A stretch of DNA of 53,391 nt, from positions 1 through 53,391 of the forward strand of contig CAKSBF010000014.1 in the NCBI GenBank assembly GCA_934438075.1, written 5' to 3'. Below, piece by piece: positions 8,317 to 17,702 of this stretch; position 1 is the stretch's first letter; each line of letters begins with the position of its first letter. Origin of the DNA: an uncultured Clostridia bacterium (lineage in GTDB: Bacteria > Bacillota > Clostridia > UBA1381 > UBA9506). The notes under the pieces were generated by a model. That model had not been told where the DNA came from and did no database searches. It worked only from the letters and a program-made list of their open reading frames with translations. Both the position numbers and the translations under genes were made by a program.

Positions 8317-9414
8317 ATGAAGCTTGGAATAGTCGGACTTCCTAACGTAGGAAAATCCACTTTGTTTAACGCAATCACTCAGGCGGGCGCCGAATCCGCC
8401 AATTACCCTTTTTGTACCATTGAGCCAAATGTCGGCATTGTTGCCGTTCCGGATGAACGTTTGAATGTTTTGGCCGAAATGTACCACCCACAAAAGGTAA
8501 CACATGCCACCATCGAATTTGTAGACATTGCAGGCCTTGTAAAAGGTGCAAGCCGCGGCGAAGGTCTCGGCAATAAATTTTTATCTCACATTCGAGAGGT
8601 CGACGCCATCGTCCACGTTGTCCGTTGTTTCGAAGACAGCAATATTATCCACGTAGAAGGCTCTATCGGACCGCTGCGCGATGTGGAAACCATTAATCTT
8701 GAATTAATTTTTGCCGACATTGAAATGCTTGACAAACGCATTGATAAAACGCGCAAACTGATGAAAACAGGTGACAAAAAATATCAAACAGAAATGGTGC
8801 TGCTGGAAGAAATAAAAAAGCTTCTGGAAGATGGCAAACCGGCGCGAGCCAGAGAGTATAGCGCAGATGAGTTGGAAATGCTTAAAGATTTACCATTGCT
8901 GACCTTTAAACCCGTGCTATATGCGGCTAACGTTTCTGAAGACGACTTTGCAAACGGCATAGAGGATAATCCTATGGTTGCTGAATTGGAAGCATTGGCC
9001 GAAAAAGAGGGCTCAGAAGTAATGCCCATTTCTGCAAAAATTGAGGAGGATATTTCTGTGTTACCTCCCGAGGAAAAAACAGAATATCTGGAAACTCTCG
9101 GCATTAACGAATCAGGACTCGACCGTTTAGTGAAAAAAAGTTATAAACTGCTTGGTCTGATCAGCTACCTAACCGCCGGAGAACCGGAAGTACGTGCGTG
9201 GACAATTACCCGCGGTACAAAAGCACCGCAAGCAGCCGGAAAAATTCACACCGATTTTGAAAAAGGTTTTATCCGCGCCGAAGTTGTGGCATACCACGAT
9301 TTAATTGAATGCGGAAGCTATAACGCCGCGAAGGAAAAAGGTTTGGTTCGCTCCGAAGGAAAGGAATATATTATGGAAGACGGCGACATCGTTCTCTTCC
9401 GCTTTAACGTGTAA
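8317..9414 (+). CDS. ychF: Obg-family ATPase YchF
   Basis: A universally conserved P-loop NTPase that prefers ATP and associates with ribosomes. The 365 residues show Walker A GLPNVGKST at the N terminus, DIAGLVKGASRGEGLGNKFL (switch II), and a C-terminal TGS-like domain with RAWTITRGTKAPQAAGKIH and DGDIVLFRFNV. AGGAGG precedes the ATG. A bidirectional terminator follows. Confidence 0.96.
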   Translation: MKLGIVGLPNVGKSTLFNAITQAGAESANYPFCTIEPNVGIVAVPDERLNVLAEMYHPQKVTHATIEFVDIAGLVKGASRGEGLGNKFLSHIREVDAIVHVVRCFEDSNIIHVEGSIGPLRDVETINLELIFADIEMLDKRIDKTRKLMKTGDKKYQTEMVLLEEIKKLLEDGKPARAREYSADELEMLKDLPLLTFKPVLYAANVSEDDFANGIEDNPMVAELEALAEKEGSEVMPISAKIEEDISVLPPEEKTEYLETLGINESGLDRLVKKSYKLLGLISYLTAGEPEVRAWTITRGTKAPQAAGKIHTDFEKGFIRAEVVAYHDLIECGSYNAAKEKGLVRSEGKEYIMEDGDIVLFRFNV

Positions 9415-9424
9415 ACTAATTATA

Positions 9425-9466
9425 AAAACCGCAGCAAAATGTTTTTATTTTGCTGCGGTTTTTGCT
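9425..9466. terminator. Bidirectional terminator between ychF and the P-type ATPase
   Basis: A 16-bp perfect stem, AAAACCGCAGCAAAAT (9425-9440) with ATTTTGCTGCGGTTTT (9447-9462), has A residues on the left and T residues on the right. It serves the two convergent genes. Confidence 0.9.
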
Positions 9467-9467
9467 T

Positions 9468-12122
9468 TTACACCCCACCCTTTTTGCCAAGCATACGCAA
9501 TATTACCTTGCGCAGCAGATCGGCAGGAATCACCATTGACGCAATCAAAATGACCCGAAGCAGCTCCTGCGGTAAAAGCGGCAAAGTGCGAAATAACGTT
9601 CCTCCAAAATAAATGAATATCGTCTGCACTACAGCAATAAGTCCCATGATCAATAAAAAAGCGCGGTTTTCCTTTAAATGCGCCGTCAGCTTTAACCGAT
9701 GCGTTCTAGCGCTGAAGCAGTTAAATATTCCCGCAAAGATAAACAAAGCAAAAAAAGCTGTCATAAAATAAATCGGATTATTTTCGTATCGAAATAAACT
9801 GCGGCATGCTGTTGACTGCAAAAATATTACAAACATTACCAGAGTAAAACTTCCCAGTAAAAAAATCTGATTTATCATATACCCGTTAACAATAGATTCA
9901 TTTCTCTGCTTTGGTGCCTCATGCATATATTCTGACTGCGGAGCCTCTCCCGAAAATGCAAGTCCGCCCAATGTATCCATAATAATATTAACCCAAAGCA
10001 TTTGCATTACCGTAATCGGTGCGTCAATACCTACCAGAGGTCCGATTATTGATACACCAACAGCACAAAGATTCATAGTTAACTGAAAAATAATAAACTT
10101 GCGAATACTCTTAAAAATTGTTCTGCCATAAAGAATTGCTTTTGCAATCGAAGAAATATTATTATCCAAAATAACAATGTCCCCTGCCTCTTTCGCAACC
10201 TCTGTACCGCTCCCCATCGCAAAGCCAACATCTGCTGCTTTCAGTGCCGGCGCATCATTGATCCCATCACCTGTCATACCGCAGACCAACCCGCACTCTT
10301 GCGCAAGGCGTACCAATCTGCTCTTATCGCTCGGCAATGCTCGTGCAATCACCCGAATATTTTTAAGTACGGCTTTCACTTCATCATCACACATCGCCGC
10401 CAACTCCTGACCGCTCAGCACTCCACCATTATCACCCGACATCAATATCCCACATTCCTTTGCAATAGCAGCTGCAGTCTCTGCATTGTCCCCTGTAATC
10501 ATAATTACCTGTACACCTGCACCGCGTACATTTTGCACTGCCTCTTTTGCCTCTGGCCTAATTTCGTCCTTAATTCCGACCAAACCGATTAAAGTCAGCT
10601 GCGGAAATGGTTTTCCCTCTTCTACAGGAGCTGCACTCGCCGCAATTGCAATGACACGCATTGCTGCTTTTGTCATCTTTGTCCATTGCTCTCTCAATCG
10701 GCTTTGGTCTGCCAGCGTCCTAACCCTTCCTTCCGCATCATAATATCCCGTAACCGATGGCAATATTTTTTCCGGCGCCCCCTTAATTAAGGTCATATTT
10801 TGTGCACCTTCAACACGAACTGCGGAAAATTTAAACCTGCTGTCAAATGCAATATTTTGTAAGATTTTGCACTTTTCTAAATCCGTTTTAAACGGTAAAA
10901 TGCTGCTAAGCAACGCGCGGTCTGTTGCATTACCGCCGAGCACACGCCCGTCAGAAAACTCTGAGGCTGTATTGTATTTTGCAGAAATTTCATACAAATG
11001 ATAGAGTCCTTTATCTTTTTTCAGGCTTTCCGAAGTTTGATACTCTGTCCCATCCCCCGATATAAATTTCGTAACGGTAAGCTCGCCACGTGTCAGCGTT
11101 CCGGTTTTATCCGTAAACAAAAGGTTTAAGCTACCGGCAGTTTCAATCCCAACCATTTTACGTACCAGAACATGATCACGCAACATTTTTTTCATATTTG
11201 CAGAAAGCGCCACCGTAATCATCATGGGTAAGCCTTCCGGAACCGCAACCACCACAATAGTCACAGCCATAGTCAAGGCATTCATAATTTGTGAAAGCAA
11301 AAAGGGAACATTGGTCACCCGCTCCATAATAAGCGCCATATTGGCACCTGTGTCAATTACAAAGGTATTGATTAAATACGCCGCCGCAACAACTGCCGCA
11401 CCAATATAACCAAAACGGCTGATAACAGATGCAAGATTCCCAAGCCGAATTTTCAACGGACTTTCGCGTGTTTCCGTCTGAACCTCATGCGCCATAGACC
11501 CATAAAAAGTATTTTCGCCCACCGCTGTTACACGCAGAATCCCCTCCCCGGAGCAAACCACACTTCCTCGAAAAAGAGAACCGCTGTCTGAAAGATCGTC
11601 TGCCCGCTCAAGACTTTCGCTTGCATATTTTTGCTTTTCCTTGCTTTCACCATTTAACGCTGACTGATCCACTGCCAAGGTTCCGTCGATTAAAACTCCG
11701 TCTGCCGGAATTTTCTCTCCCGGCTGCAGCAATACCAAATCGCCTACCACGATATCAGGCAAGGCAACCGTAACTGTCTTACCGCCGCGCCGCACACGAC
11801 ACTGAATCTGTGCCGCCTCCTCCTGCATTTGCCGAAACGCCATCTCACTTCCGTGTTCCGACAGAGCTGAAACAAAGGTTGCAATTAAAATCGCAGCTGC
11901 AATACCAAGAGTTTCAAACCAATCTACCGTCTGAAATAAAAAAATAACATTAATGGCAAGCGCAATTAACAATATTTTAATAATCGGGTCGGCAAAGCTC
12001 GCCAACAATTCCCGAAAAAACGTCTTGCCGCGTTCTGATTTCAACGCATTATCTCCATACTCCATCCGGGAAAAACGCACCTCTTCCTCGGACAATCCTA
12101 AGCTTGTCTGCTGTACTTTCAT
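9468..12122 (-). CDS. Calcium-transporting P-type ATPase (P2, PMCA-like)
   Basis: An 884-residue P2-type cation pump that exports Ca2+ using ATP. Visible parts are an N-terminal cation-ATPase domain, actuator motif NGES (157-160), membrane helix motif VPEGLP (294-299), phosphorylation motif DKTGTLTRGE with Asp338, MITGDNAETA, the hinge TGDGINDAPALK, and a C-terminal membrane domain. VPEGLP in M4 is typical of Ca2+ pumps of the PMCA group. The start at 12122 has AAGGAG 9 nt upstream; an earlier in-frame ATG at 12167 lies before that site. The adenosyltransferase gene is 112 nt upstream on the same strand. Confidence 0.93.
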   Translation of the reverse strand: MKVQQTSLGLSEEEVRFSRMEYGDNALKSERGKTFFRELLASFADPIIKILLIALAINVIFLFQTVDWFETLGIAAAILIATFVSALSEHGSEMAFRQMQEEAAQIQCRVRRGGKTVTVALPDIVVGDLVLLQPGEKIPADGVLIDGTLAVDQSALNGESKEKQKYASESLERADDLSDSGSLFRGSVVCSGEGILRVTAVGENTFYGSMAHEVQTETRESPLKIRLGNLASVISRFGYIGAAVVAAAYLINTFVIDTGANMALIMERVTNVPFLLSQIMNALTMAVTIVVVAVPEGLPMMITVALSANMKKMLRDHVLVRKMVGIETAGSLNLLFTDKTGTLTRGELTVTKFISGDGTEYQTSESLKKDKGLYHLYEISAKYNTASEFSDGRVLGGNATDRALLSSILPFKTDLEKCKILQNIAFDSRFKFSAVRVEGAQNMTLIKGAPEKILPSVTGYYDAEGRVRTLADQSRLREQWTKMTKAAMRVIAIAASAAPVEEGKPFPQLTLIGLVGIKDEIRPEAKEAVQNVRGAGVQVIMITGDNAETAAAIAKECGILMSGDNGGVLSGQELAAMCDDEVKAVLKNIRVIARALPSDKSRLVRLAQECGLVCGMTGDGINDAPALKAADVGFAMGSGTEVAKEAGDIVILDNNISSIAKAILYGRTIFKSIRKFIIFQLTMNLCAVGVSIIGPLVGIDAPITVMQMLWVNIIMDTLGGLAFSGEAPQSEYMHEAPKQRNESIVNGYMINQIFLLGSFTLVMFVIFLQSTACRSLFRYENNPIYFMTAFFALFIFAGIFNCFSARTHRLKLTAHLKENRAFLLIMGLIAVVQTIFIYFGGTLFRTLPLLPQELLRVILIASMVIPADLLRKVILRMLGKKGGV

Positions 12123-12234
12123 GTGCCTACTCTCCTTTTCATCTGCTTCACTGTTCCTCAATATCATTTCTATTCAACAGAAACAAGCATTATGACAAAA
12201 AACAGATAGAGCAGGCAGAAATAATTTTATAACA

Positions 12235-12741
12235 TTACACTTCTGCCAAGCTGTCAGAATATCGCGCTGCTGCATAAAGATAGTCAGACAAACGATTCAG
12301 ATACCGCAGAAACAATAAGTCAAGAGAAATATGCGGCATAGTTTTACAAAAAATACGTTCCGCACGGCGTGCAACGCTGCGTGCAACATCCAGACGGGCT
12401 GACAATTCGCTGCCACCGTATAAAACAAAATTTATCGGAGATGTATATAATCCCCCCAAACGATCAATTTCCTGTTCCAAAGCTTCAATTTGTTGCTCCT
12501 TAACCGCCAATGCCGTTGTTCCCACATTGGCAATTGCCGCCATAATCTGCATCAGTTCTTTCTGTATTTGCGAAAGCTTAGCTTTTAACTCATCTCCGCA
12601 CAGCGGTTTTGCCATGCCGATAAAACTGCTTAACTCATCCAGTGTCCCCAAAAGTTCTATACGTTCATCCGACTTTGAAACCCGTGTTCCGTCTGCTAAC
12701 GAAGTTTCTCCCCTATCCCCGCACCTCGTATATATCTTCAT
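12235..12741 (-). CDS. Cob(I)alamin adenosyltransferase, PduO type
   Basis: Transfers the adenosyl group of ATP to cob(I)alamin to make adenosylcobalamin. The 168-residue protein has the N-terminal KIYTRCGDRGETSLADG that binds ATP, ELLGTLDELSSFIG, RSVARRAER and the C-terminal FLRYLNRLSDYLYAAAR typical of PduO/MMAB-type enzymes. It indicates that the organism handles B12, which fits the B12-dependent methionine synthase at 44.9 kb. AAAGGAG precedes the ATG. Confidence 0.93.
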   Translation of the reverse strand: MKIYTRCGDRGETSLADGTRVSKSDERIELLGTLDELSSFIGMAKPLCGDELKAKLSQIQKELMQIMAAIANVGTTALAVKEQQIEALEQEIDRLGGLYTSPINFVLYGGSELSARLDVARSVARRAERIFCKTMPHISLDLLFLRYLNRLSDYLYAAARYSDSLAEV

Positions 12742-12980
12742 ATAAAGCTCCTTTCAGGCATTATATACCCAAACATACCTAATTTTTTACTATTTTATCA
12801 CATTATGGGCGCAAGCTCAATTCCAAATTTAAACTTCCATAAATTACATATTCTATGAAATATCTGATTTTATATATAGTTATATATATAAAAACCGCAT
12901 AACCATGCGAACTTTCTCAGTTTTAAAATTATAACGGTTTTTATGGTAAAAGGCCATTTTATTGTTTTCCAAAAATTTGT
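12742..12980. other. Intergenic region, no gene seen
   Basis: An AT-rich divergent region between the adenosyltransferase and the cell wall hydrolase. The only structure seen is AAAACCG (near 12890) facing CGGTTTT (near 12935) across a loop of about 40 nt with an inner GCAT/ATGC. No B12 riboswitch elements were recognised. Confidence 0.4.
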
Positions 12981-12982
12981 CA

Positions 12983-13012
12983 TTGAACTCTTTTGCCCCT
13001 CCGTGTTATACT
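12983..13012 (+). promoter_or_regulatory. Promoter of cell wall hydrolase gene
   Basis: TTGAAC (12983-12988), 18 nt, TATACT (13007-13012), 24 bp before the ATG. Confidence 0.6.
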
Positions 13013-13036
13013 CAACAAAAAACAGGAGGTCATCAC

Positions 13037-13885
13037 ATGTATAAAATACGATTTTTGCTGCTGGGACTTTTCTCTGCCATTTCGCTAAACCTTACTCCTG
13101 TCAAAGCAGCAGAACAAATAAACCTGAATACGCCCATTTGCCTGACTGTAAACAATACCTATCTCGCCATGGACACCACTCCGTTTTTGCATGCAGGCAG
13201 TACTTTTGTACCTATTCGTTTTATCGGCGAAGCTCTGGGAGCAACCGTTGGTTGGGATGCAAAAAACCGCTGTGCTCTGATTTCTTCGGAAAACACGGAG
13301 ATCAAGCTCCCCATTGGTAAAACTTACGCCTACGTCAACGGCAAAAAAAGTTCCCTCCCACAGGGGGTTAAATTAATCTCCGACCGAACCTACATTCCCG
13401 TCCGCTTTGCAGCGGAGGCACTGGGATTTGATGTTAATTGGGACGAAAGCACTTATACCGTTAGAATCAGCAAAGACGGCATTACCGTTCCCGAACACTT
13501 AGCAGGCAACCGCGGCTACAGTGATAATGAAATCTACTGGCTCTCAAAAATTATTCATGCCGAAAGCCGCGGTGAACCAATACAGGGCAAAATTGCCGTT
13601 GGAAATGTTGTTTTAAACCGTGTGAGCAGTAACGAATTTCCCGATTCTATTTATGAGGTTATTTTTGATACAAACCATGGCGTACAATTTTCACCCGTGT
13701 TGGACGGTTCCATTTATCAAACGCCCCTCGGAGACAGTGTTGCCGCCGCAAAGCGTGCATTGTCAGGCGAAACAGAAGCCAAAAACTGCCTGTATTTTTT
13801 AAATCCAAAAACAGCTACCAATTCATGGATTGTTAAAAACAGAACTTATCATAAAACCATTGCCAACCACGATTTTTATTTATAA
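13037..13885 (+). CDS. Secreted cell wall hydrolase: copper-amine-oxidase-like domain plus SleB-type hydrolase domain
   Basis: A 282-residue secreted protein. Residues 1-24 form a signal peptide. Residues 37-145 form the copper amine oxidase N-terminal-like repeat domain (FVPIRFIGEALGATVGW, YIPVRFAAEALGFDVNW), which is a wall-attachment or scaffold module in Clostridia and not an oxidase. Residues 162-282 are a Hydrolase_2 domain like SleB/CwlJ (IIHAESRGE, with Glu176 the likely catalytic acid). The family cleaves peptidoglycan, in spore-formers the cortex. Domain content alone does not show a germination role. AGGAGG lies 8 nt before the ATG. Confidence 0.9.
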   Translation: MYKIRFLLLGLFSAISLNLTPVKAAEQINLNTPICLTVNNTYLAMDTTPFLHAGSTFVPIRFIGEALGATVGWDAKNRCALISSENTEIKLPIGKTYAYVNGKKSSLPQGVKLISDRTYIPVRFAAEALGFDVNWDESTYTVRISKDGITVPEHLAGNRGYSDNEIYWLSKIIHAESRGEPIQGKIAVGNVVLNRVSSNEFPDSIYEVIFDTNHGVQFSPVLDGSIYQTPLGDSVAAAKRALSGETEAKNCLYFLNPKTATNSWIVKNRTYHKTIANHDFYL

Positions 13886-13924
13886 TTTTGTATAGAAAAT
13901 GCCGTTCCGTTAAAAGCTATATCA

Positions 13925-13953
13925 TTGACAATTATTTATTTTTTGGATATAAT
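13925..13953 (+). promoter_or_regulatory. Promoter of smpB
   Basis: TTGACA (13925-13930), 17 nt, TATAAT (13948-13953): both hexamers are perfect. Confidence 0.85.
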
Positions 13954-13986
13954 AGTCAATAGCATGACAGAAAGGCGGCAGATAGT

Positions 13987-14451
13987 GTGGAAAAGCAGCT
14001 CATAAAAAATATAACCGTTAATAAAAAAGCACGCCACGATTATTTCATTGATGAAACTATAGAAGCAGGAATCGAATTGGCAGGAACCGAGGTAAAATCT
14101 TTACGCAAAGGTTCTGTCAATTTAAAGGACAGCTATATCTCTTTACGCACAGGCGAAGCTTTTGTCAAAGGAATGCATATCAGTCCTTATGAACAGGGAA
14201 ATATTTTCAATAGGGATCCTATGCGTGACCGCAAGCTGTTGCTGCACCGCCGTGAAATTAACCGCCTGATCGGCATCGTAAAACAACAGGGAATCTCCGT
14301 GATACCACTTTCCTTATACTTTAAGGGCAGTAAGGTAAAAATGGAAATCGGGCTTGCACGAGGCAAGAAAAATTATGATAAACGAAACGATATGGCCCAG
14401 CGTGAAGCAAAACGCAGCATTGACAGAGCCTTAAAAGAAAGAAACCGCTGA
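13987..14451 (+). CDS. smpB: SsrA-binding protein
   Basis: Binds tmRNA and brings it to stalled ribosomes for trans-translation. The 154 residues include KKARHDYFIDETIEAGI, ELAGTEVKSLRKG and the C-terminal ARGKKNYDKR(ND) block that acts in the decoding centre. The start is GTG at 13987 behind GGCGG. tmRNA (ssrA) is often next to smpB, but it is not here: only 60 bp separate smpB from the next, convergent gene. Confidence 0.95.
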   Translation: MEKQLIKNITVNKKARHDYFIDETIEAGIELAGTEVKSLRKGSVNLKDSYISLRTGEAFVKGMHISPYEQGNIFNRDPMRDRKLLLHRREINRLIGIVKQQGISVIPLSLYFKGSKVKMEIGLARGKKNYDKRNDMAQREAKRSIDRALKERNR

Positions 14452-14464
14452 ACATCAGCGGTTT
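14442..14464 (+). terminator. Hairpin overlapping the smpB stop
   Basis: AAACCGCTG (14442-14450) pairs with CAGCGGTTT (14456-14464) around a 5-nt loop. It contains the smpB stop codon. No T run follows, so it may pause or protect the 3' end rather than terminate. Confidence 0.55.
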
Positions 14465-14493
14465 GAGCATGGTCATAATATAGAAAGTCTGAG

Positions 14494-14539
14494 GAGCTAT
14501 AGCAAAATGAAATTATTTTGCTATAGCTCTGTTTTCTTT
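14494..14539 (+). terminator. Strong terminator after smpB
   Basis: A 15-bp stem, GAGCTATAGCAAAAT (14494-14508) with ATTTTGCTATAGCTC (14515-14529), is followed by TGTTTTCTTT. It overlaps the 3' end of the convergent transporter gene. Confidence 0.8.
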
Positions 14540-15238
14540 CTGCGCACTATTTTTCTCGTAAATACGCCTTGCTAAATATACGAACGGCGTATCCAAAAGA
14601 GAGGTAAAGATATAAATTACATAACTTGATGCCGCTATAGAAAGCACAGTAGTAAATTCATAGGTTCCCAGAAAAGCACCGAAAGTAAACAACACCGTGT
14701 TTAAAAGCTGCGACAACAAAGTAGAACCATTATTTCTCAGCCATAAATATTTTCTTCTGTCTCCAAACTTCTTCGTCGTAAAATCCCACCATTTGTGATA
14801 TACCCAAACATCAAATTTCTGTGTAATGGCATAAACGGCAAGACTGACAAAAATCACGCGAGGAATCCCCGAAAAAACAGTTTGCACCGCTGAAAACACC
14901 TGATCGGACGGTGCCGGCGTATAAAGCAGCCACAGCTGCGATAACAGCGCAAAGCTGACAGAGGCGGCAATGCCAATGTTCACAGCCTTCTGTGACTCTT
15001 TTTTACCTTCCGTCTCGCTCAAAATATCGGTAATTAAAAACGTAGACGCAAACAGTACATTTCCCAAGGTCTGCTCCATTCCAAATGCTTCCACAACAAT
15101 CAGTACCTCAATATTTGCCGCAACGGTTGCAAACACGGAAAAACCGATTAATCCATATTTTCCGAATAATTTATACCAGATAATCACCGAAAAATAAATG
15201 ACAAGCAGACTAAAAATAATTAAAACCTCATTTGGCAT
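14513..15238 (-). CDS. Queuosine precursor transporter (YhhQ/VUT family)
   Basis: A 241-residue integral membrane protein with about six helices. It has the family pattern: ANIEVLIVV near helix 2, ILSETEGKKESQKAV, and KYLWLRNNGSTLLSQLLNT. YhhQ-family proteins import 7-deazaguanine queuosine precursors such as preQ0 or preQ1. The gene follows gatD by 27 nt and is the last of the murT-gatD operon. No queuosine synthesis genes are visible in this window, so it may support salvage. Confidence 0.9.
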   Translation of the reverse strand: MPNEVLIIFSLLVIYFSVIIWYKLFGKYGLIGFSVFATVAANIEVLIVVEAFGMEQTLGNVLFASTFLITDILSETEGKKESQKAVNIGIAASVSFALLSQLWLLYTPAPSDQVFSAVQTVFSGIPRVIFVSLAVYAITQKFDVWVYHKWWDFTTKKFGDRRKYLWLRNNGSTLLSQLLNTVLFTFGAFLGTYEFTTVLSIAASSYVIYIFTSLLDTPFVYLARRIYEKNSAQKENRAIAK

Positions 15239-15265
15239 AGTAAATTTTCCTTTCTAAGCAATACC

Positions 15266-16006
15266 CTATTTATCAGTAAAACGTGACACAATGTAATCAT
15301 GCGCTTCAAGTTCAAGCACATCCTCCAACGGTGTCAGCACAATATCGCGGCCATACTTTCTTTTTAGCGCACGCCTCAGCAGTTCGTCTGCAATTGCAGG
15401 ATTTTTCGGCAGCAGCGGTCCGTGTAAATAGGTACCCAATACATTTTTATAAACAACCCCCTCCGCTTTGTCACTGTCATTATTTCCATAACCGTACAGC
15501 ACTTTTCCAAAAGGTTTGTGTGCACCGATGCAAGTTCTGCCCCCATGATTTTCAAATCCAACAACCATGCCTTCTTTTCCTGTAAAATCCGACTCCAGAA
15601 CAACATTGCCAATCAATCTGCCCTTGCCCGTTTCGGTATATATATCCAGAATTTCCAATCCGCGGATGGTTTCCTCCTCCAGTTTATAATAATTTCCCAA
15701 AAGTTGATAACCTCCGCATACCGCAACTAAAACGCCATCCGATTCCACATACTGATGGAATTCTTGTTTCATCATGCGCAGTTTTTCGCAAACAAGCAAT
15801 TGCTCCCGGTCAGACCCGCCTCCTAAAAATACAATATCAAACTTACCGAGATCGACACTGTCATCCTTCTGTACCTCGACTACCTCTGCCTGCAATCCCC
15901 TCCAACGCATACGGCAAGTGAGAGCTGCAATATTGCCGCGGTCGCCGTAAAGATTCAACAAATCAGGAAACAAATGCCCTATGGTTACGGAATAATTTTC
16001 ACTCAT
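15266..16006 (-). CDS. gatD: Lipid II isoglutaminyl synthase, glutaminase subunit
   Basis: A class I glutamine amidotransferase of the CobB/CobQ-like group, 246 residues. It releases ammonia from glutamine for MurT, which amidates the D-Glu of lipid II. The nucleophile is Cys97 in AVCGGYQLLG, and His195 lies in GTYLHGPLLPKNP. GDRGNI near the N terminus is a GatD hallmark. It overlaps murT by 8 nt, which implies translational coupling of the two subunits. Confidence 0.95.
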   Translation of the reverse strand: MSENYSVTIGHLFPDLLNLYGDRGNIAALTCRMRWRGLQAEVVEVQKDDSVDLGKFDIVFLGGGSDREQLLVCEKLRMMKQEFHQYVESDGVLVAVCGGYQLLGNYYKLEEETIRGLEILDIYTETGKGRLIGNVVLESDFTGKEGMVVGFENHGGRTCIGAHKPFGKVLYGYGNNDSDKAEGVVYKNVLGTYLHGPLLPKNPAIADELLRRALKRKYGRDIVLTPLEDVLELEAHDYIVSRFTDK

Positions 16007-17363
16007 GCGCCTCTGCCTCCTTCTCCAGTTCCTTCAAAATATCCTGCATGCGAAACACGGCAGTATAGTTCACCAAAGCATAGCAAATTTCACCACTGCC
16101 TGCAATTAAGGCCTGTGCTGCTTCTTTTAAATCTCGCAGCTTCGTCATACGCGTCTCCTCAATCCCTGCATATTTCATACGCACCGCCAAATCATCCACA
16201 CGGATTCCCGATAAAATAAAATTACGCACACCAACATGACACAGACGCTCAAAATCAACATCCCAAATCCATGAAATATCCTTGCCATCCTGTGCATTGT
16301 CATTAATTACAATCAACATGTCCTTTGGCGTTTCATCCTTCTCCACGACCGAGATTGCCTGATTAAATCCGGCAGGATTTTTAGAAAGATTTAAGACAAC
16401 CTTTTTGCCGATATAAAATTCCTCCATACGCCCAATCTGCGGCTGATATTGTGACAAAACTTCTGCATAATCCGGTATTTTTCCGACCGCAAGCACCGCT
16501 GCTGCATAAGACAATACTATATTATAAATATTATAAAAGCCACGATAGTTCACATCAAAGGGCACACGCGTTCCCGCATAATCCAGCGAAAAGCGCAAAC
16601 CGTCCTTCAAGTCGACATTATGCACCCGAAAGTCAAGCTCATGCCGTGAAAAGCCACAGCTCGGACAATGAAACTTTCCCAGCTGGCTGTAATGATAAAA
16701 CTCATATTCCAATTTTGCACCGCACATCACGCAGAAACGACCTTCTTTTGTTTCATTTAAACTGATGTGCGCATCCTCGTCGACACCCATATAATAACAT
16801 TTACGCTCTGTGCCTTCACCAAACTGTGCCACCAACGGGTCATCACCATTTAAAATCAATTCCGTTCTCGGCGACAGTGCAAGCGCACGTTTTAAATAAT
16901 CTACAGTAATATCAATCTCTCCGTAACGGTCAAGCTGGTCACGAAATAAATTTGTAATCACCATTTTGTCCGGCTTCATGTGTGCAAAAACCTTTACTGC
17001 AGATGCCTCATCCACCTCAATACAGGCATAATCCGCATTTAGTCCGCCAAAAACCGAAGTCTCTGCCGCAAAAGCACAGCACACCCCATAAAGCATATTC
17101 GCCCCGACGCGGTTGCACACAACGCGATAACCGCAAGATGTCAAAAAAGAATATAACAGATTGTTAGTCGTAGTTTTTCCGTTTGTACCGCAGACAACGA
17201 TGATTTCTTTCCTCACCTGAGAAGCCAGCTGCTCCAATATGTCAGGACAGATGCGAAGCGCCAGCTGACCCGGCGCGGAAGAACCCTTTTTCCCCAACAG
17301 CCTGCTGCCCCAAATAGCAAGCTTGCATGCACAAAGCGCCATGATTAAACGAATTTTTTTCAA
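15999..17363 (-). CDS. murT: Lipid II isoglutaminyl synthase, Mur-ligase subunit
   Basis: A 454-residue Mur-ligase-like ATPase that activates the D-isoglutamate carboxylate of lipid II. The ATP loop is CGTNGKTTTNNL (58-69). A four-cysteine cluster characteristic of MurT is present (Cys211, Cys214, Cys233, Cys236), along with a C-terminal MurT-specific domain (LVIINDNAQDGKDISWIWDVDF-like region, about 320-345). It is followed by gatD with overlapping ends and preceded by a small membrane protein gene at 21 nt. Confidence 0.95.
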   Translation of the reverse strand: MKKIRLIMALCACKLAIWGSRLLGKKGSSAPGQLALRICPDILEQLASQVRKEIIVVCGTNGKTTTNNLLYSFLTSCGYRVVCNRVGANMLYGVCCAFAAETSVFGGLNADYACIEVDEASAVKVFAHMKPDKMVITNLFRDQLDRYGEIDITVDYLKRALALSPRTELILNGDDPLVAQFGEGTERKCYYMGVDEDAHISLNETKEGRFCVMCGAKLEYEFYHYSQLGKFHCPSCGFSRHELDFRVHNVDLKDGLRFSLDYAGTRVPFDVNYRGFYNIYNIVLSYAAAVLAVGKIPDYAEVLSQYQPQIGRMEEFYIGKKVVLNLSKNPAGFNQAISVVEKDETPKDMLIVINDNAQDGKDISWIWDVDFERLCHVGVRNFILSGIRVDDLAVRMKYAGIEETRMTKLRDLKEAAQALIAGSGEICYALVNYTAVFRMQDILKELEKEAEAHE

Positions 17364-17384
17364 GCCATTTTCATCCTTCCGAAA

Positions 17385-17702
17385 TTAATTACTGCTTTTC
17401 CCTCTGCATTGTAACACGGCTGCCAGCAAATAAAATAGAATAATTGCGATTCCGACCGGTAATTCATTTATTATTTGCCCATGCCAAAACATACTTGTAT
17501 AAATAAAATAAATACCGGGCAATACACCGATCAACGCGCCCCACCATTTTCTGCAAGACAGAAGCACACCGCTTACAACGAATAAAATAAAAATAGAGTA
17601 AGCAATCGGTTCCAACGACCCAGCTCCAACACCCATACCAAGAAACCAAACTATAAAAATCAAATACAAAATCGCAGGAATAAAACAAAAAACTTTCTTC
17701 AT
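17385..17702 (-). CDS. Small membrane protein of unknown function
   Basis: A 105-residue protein, almost entirely hydrophobic, with about three to four membrane segments and a short basic C-terminal tail (CRGKSSN). No family was recognised. AAGGGG precedes the ATG and it lies 21 nt upstream of murT on the same strand, so it is the first gene of the murT-gatD-transporter operon. The position suggests a cell envelope link, but nothing in the sequence names a function. Confidence 0.75.
   Translation of the reverse strand: MKKVFCFIPAILYLIFIVWFLGMGVGAGSLEPIAYSIFILFVVSGVLLSCRKWWGALIGVLPGIYFIYTSMFWHGQIINELPVGIAIILFYLLAAVLQCRGKSSN

Noticed and set aside
12742..12980. Cobalamin riboswitch near the adenosyltransferase
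   Set aside because: No B12-box-like sequence or matching fold could be recognised; only a weak hairpin is present.
14452..14512. tmRNA gene beside smpB
   Set aside because: The spacer is only about 60 bp and consists of terminator hairpins.
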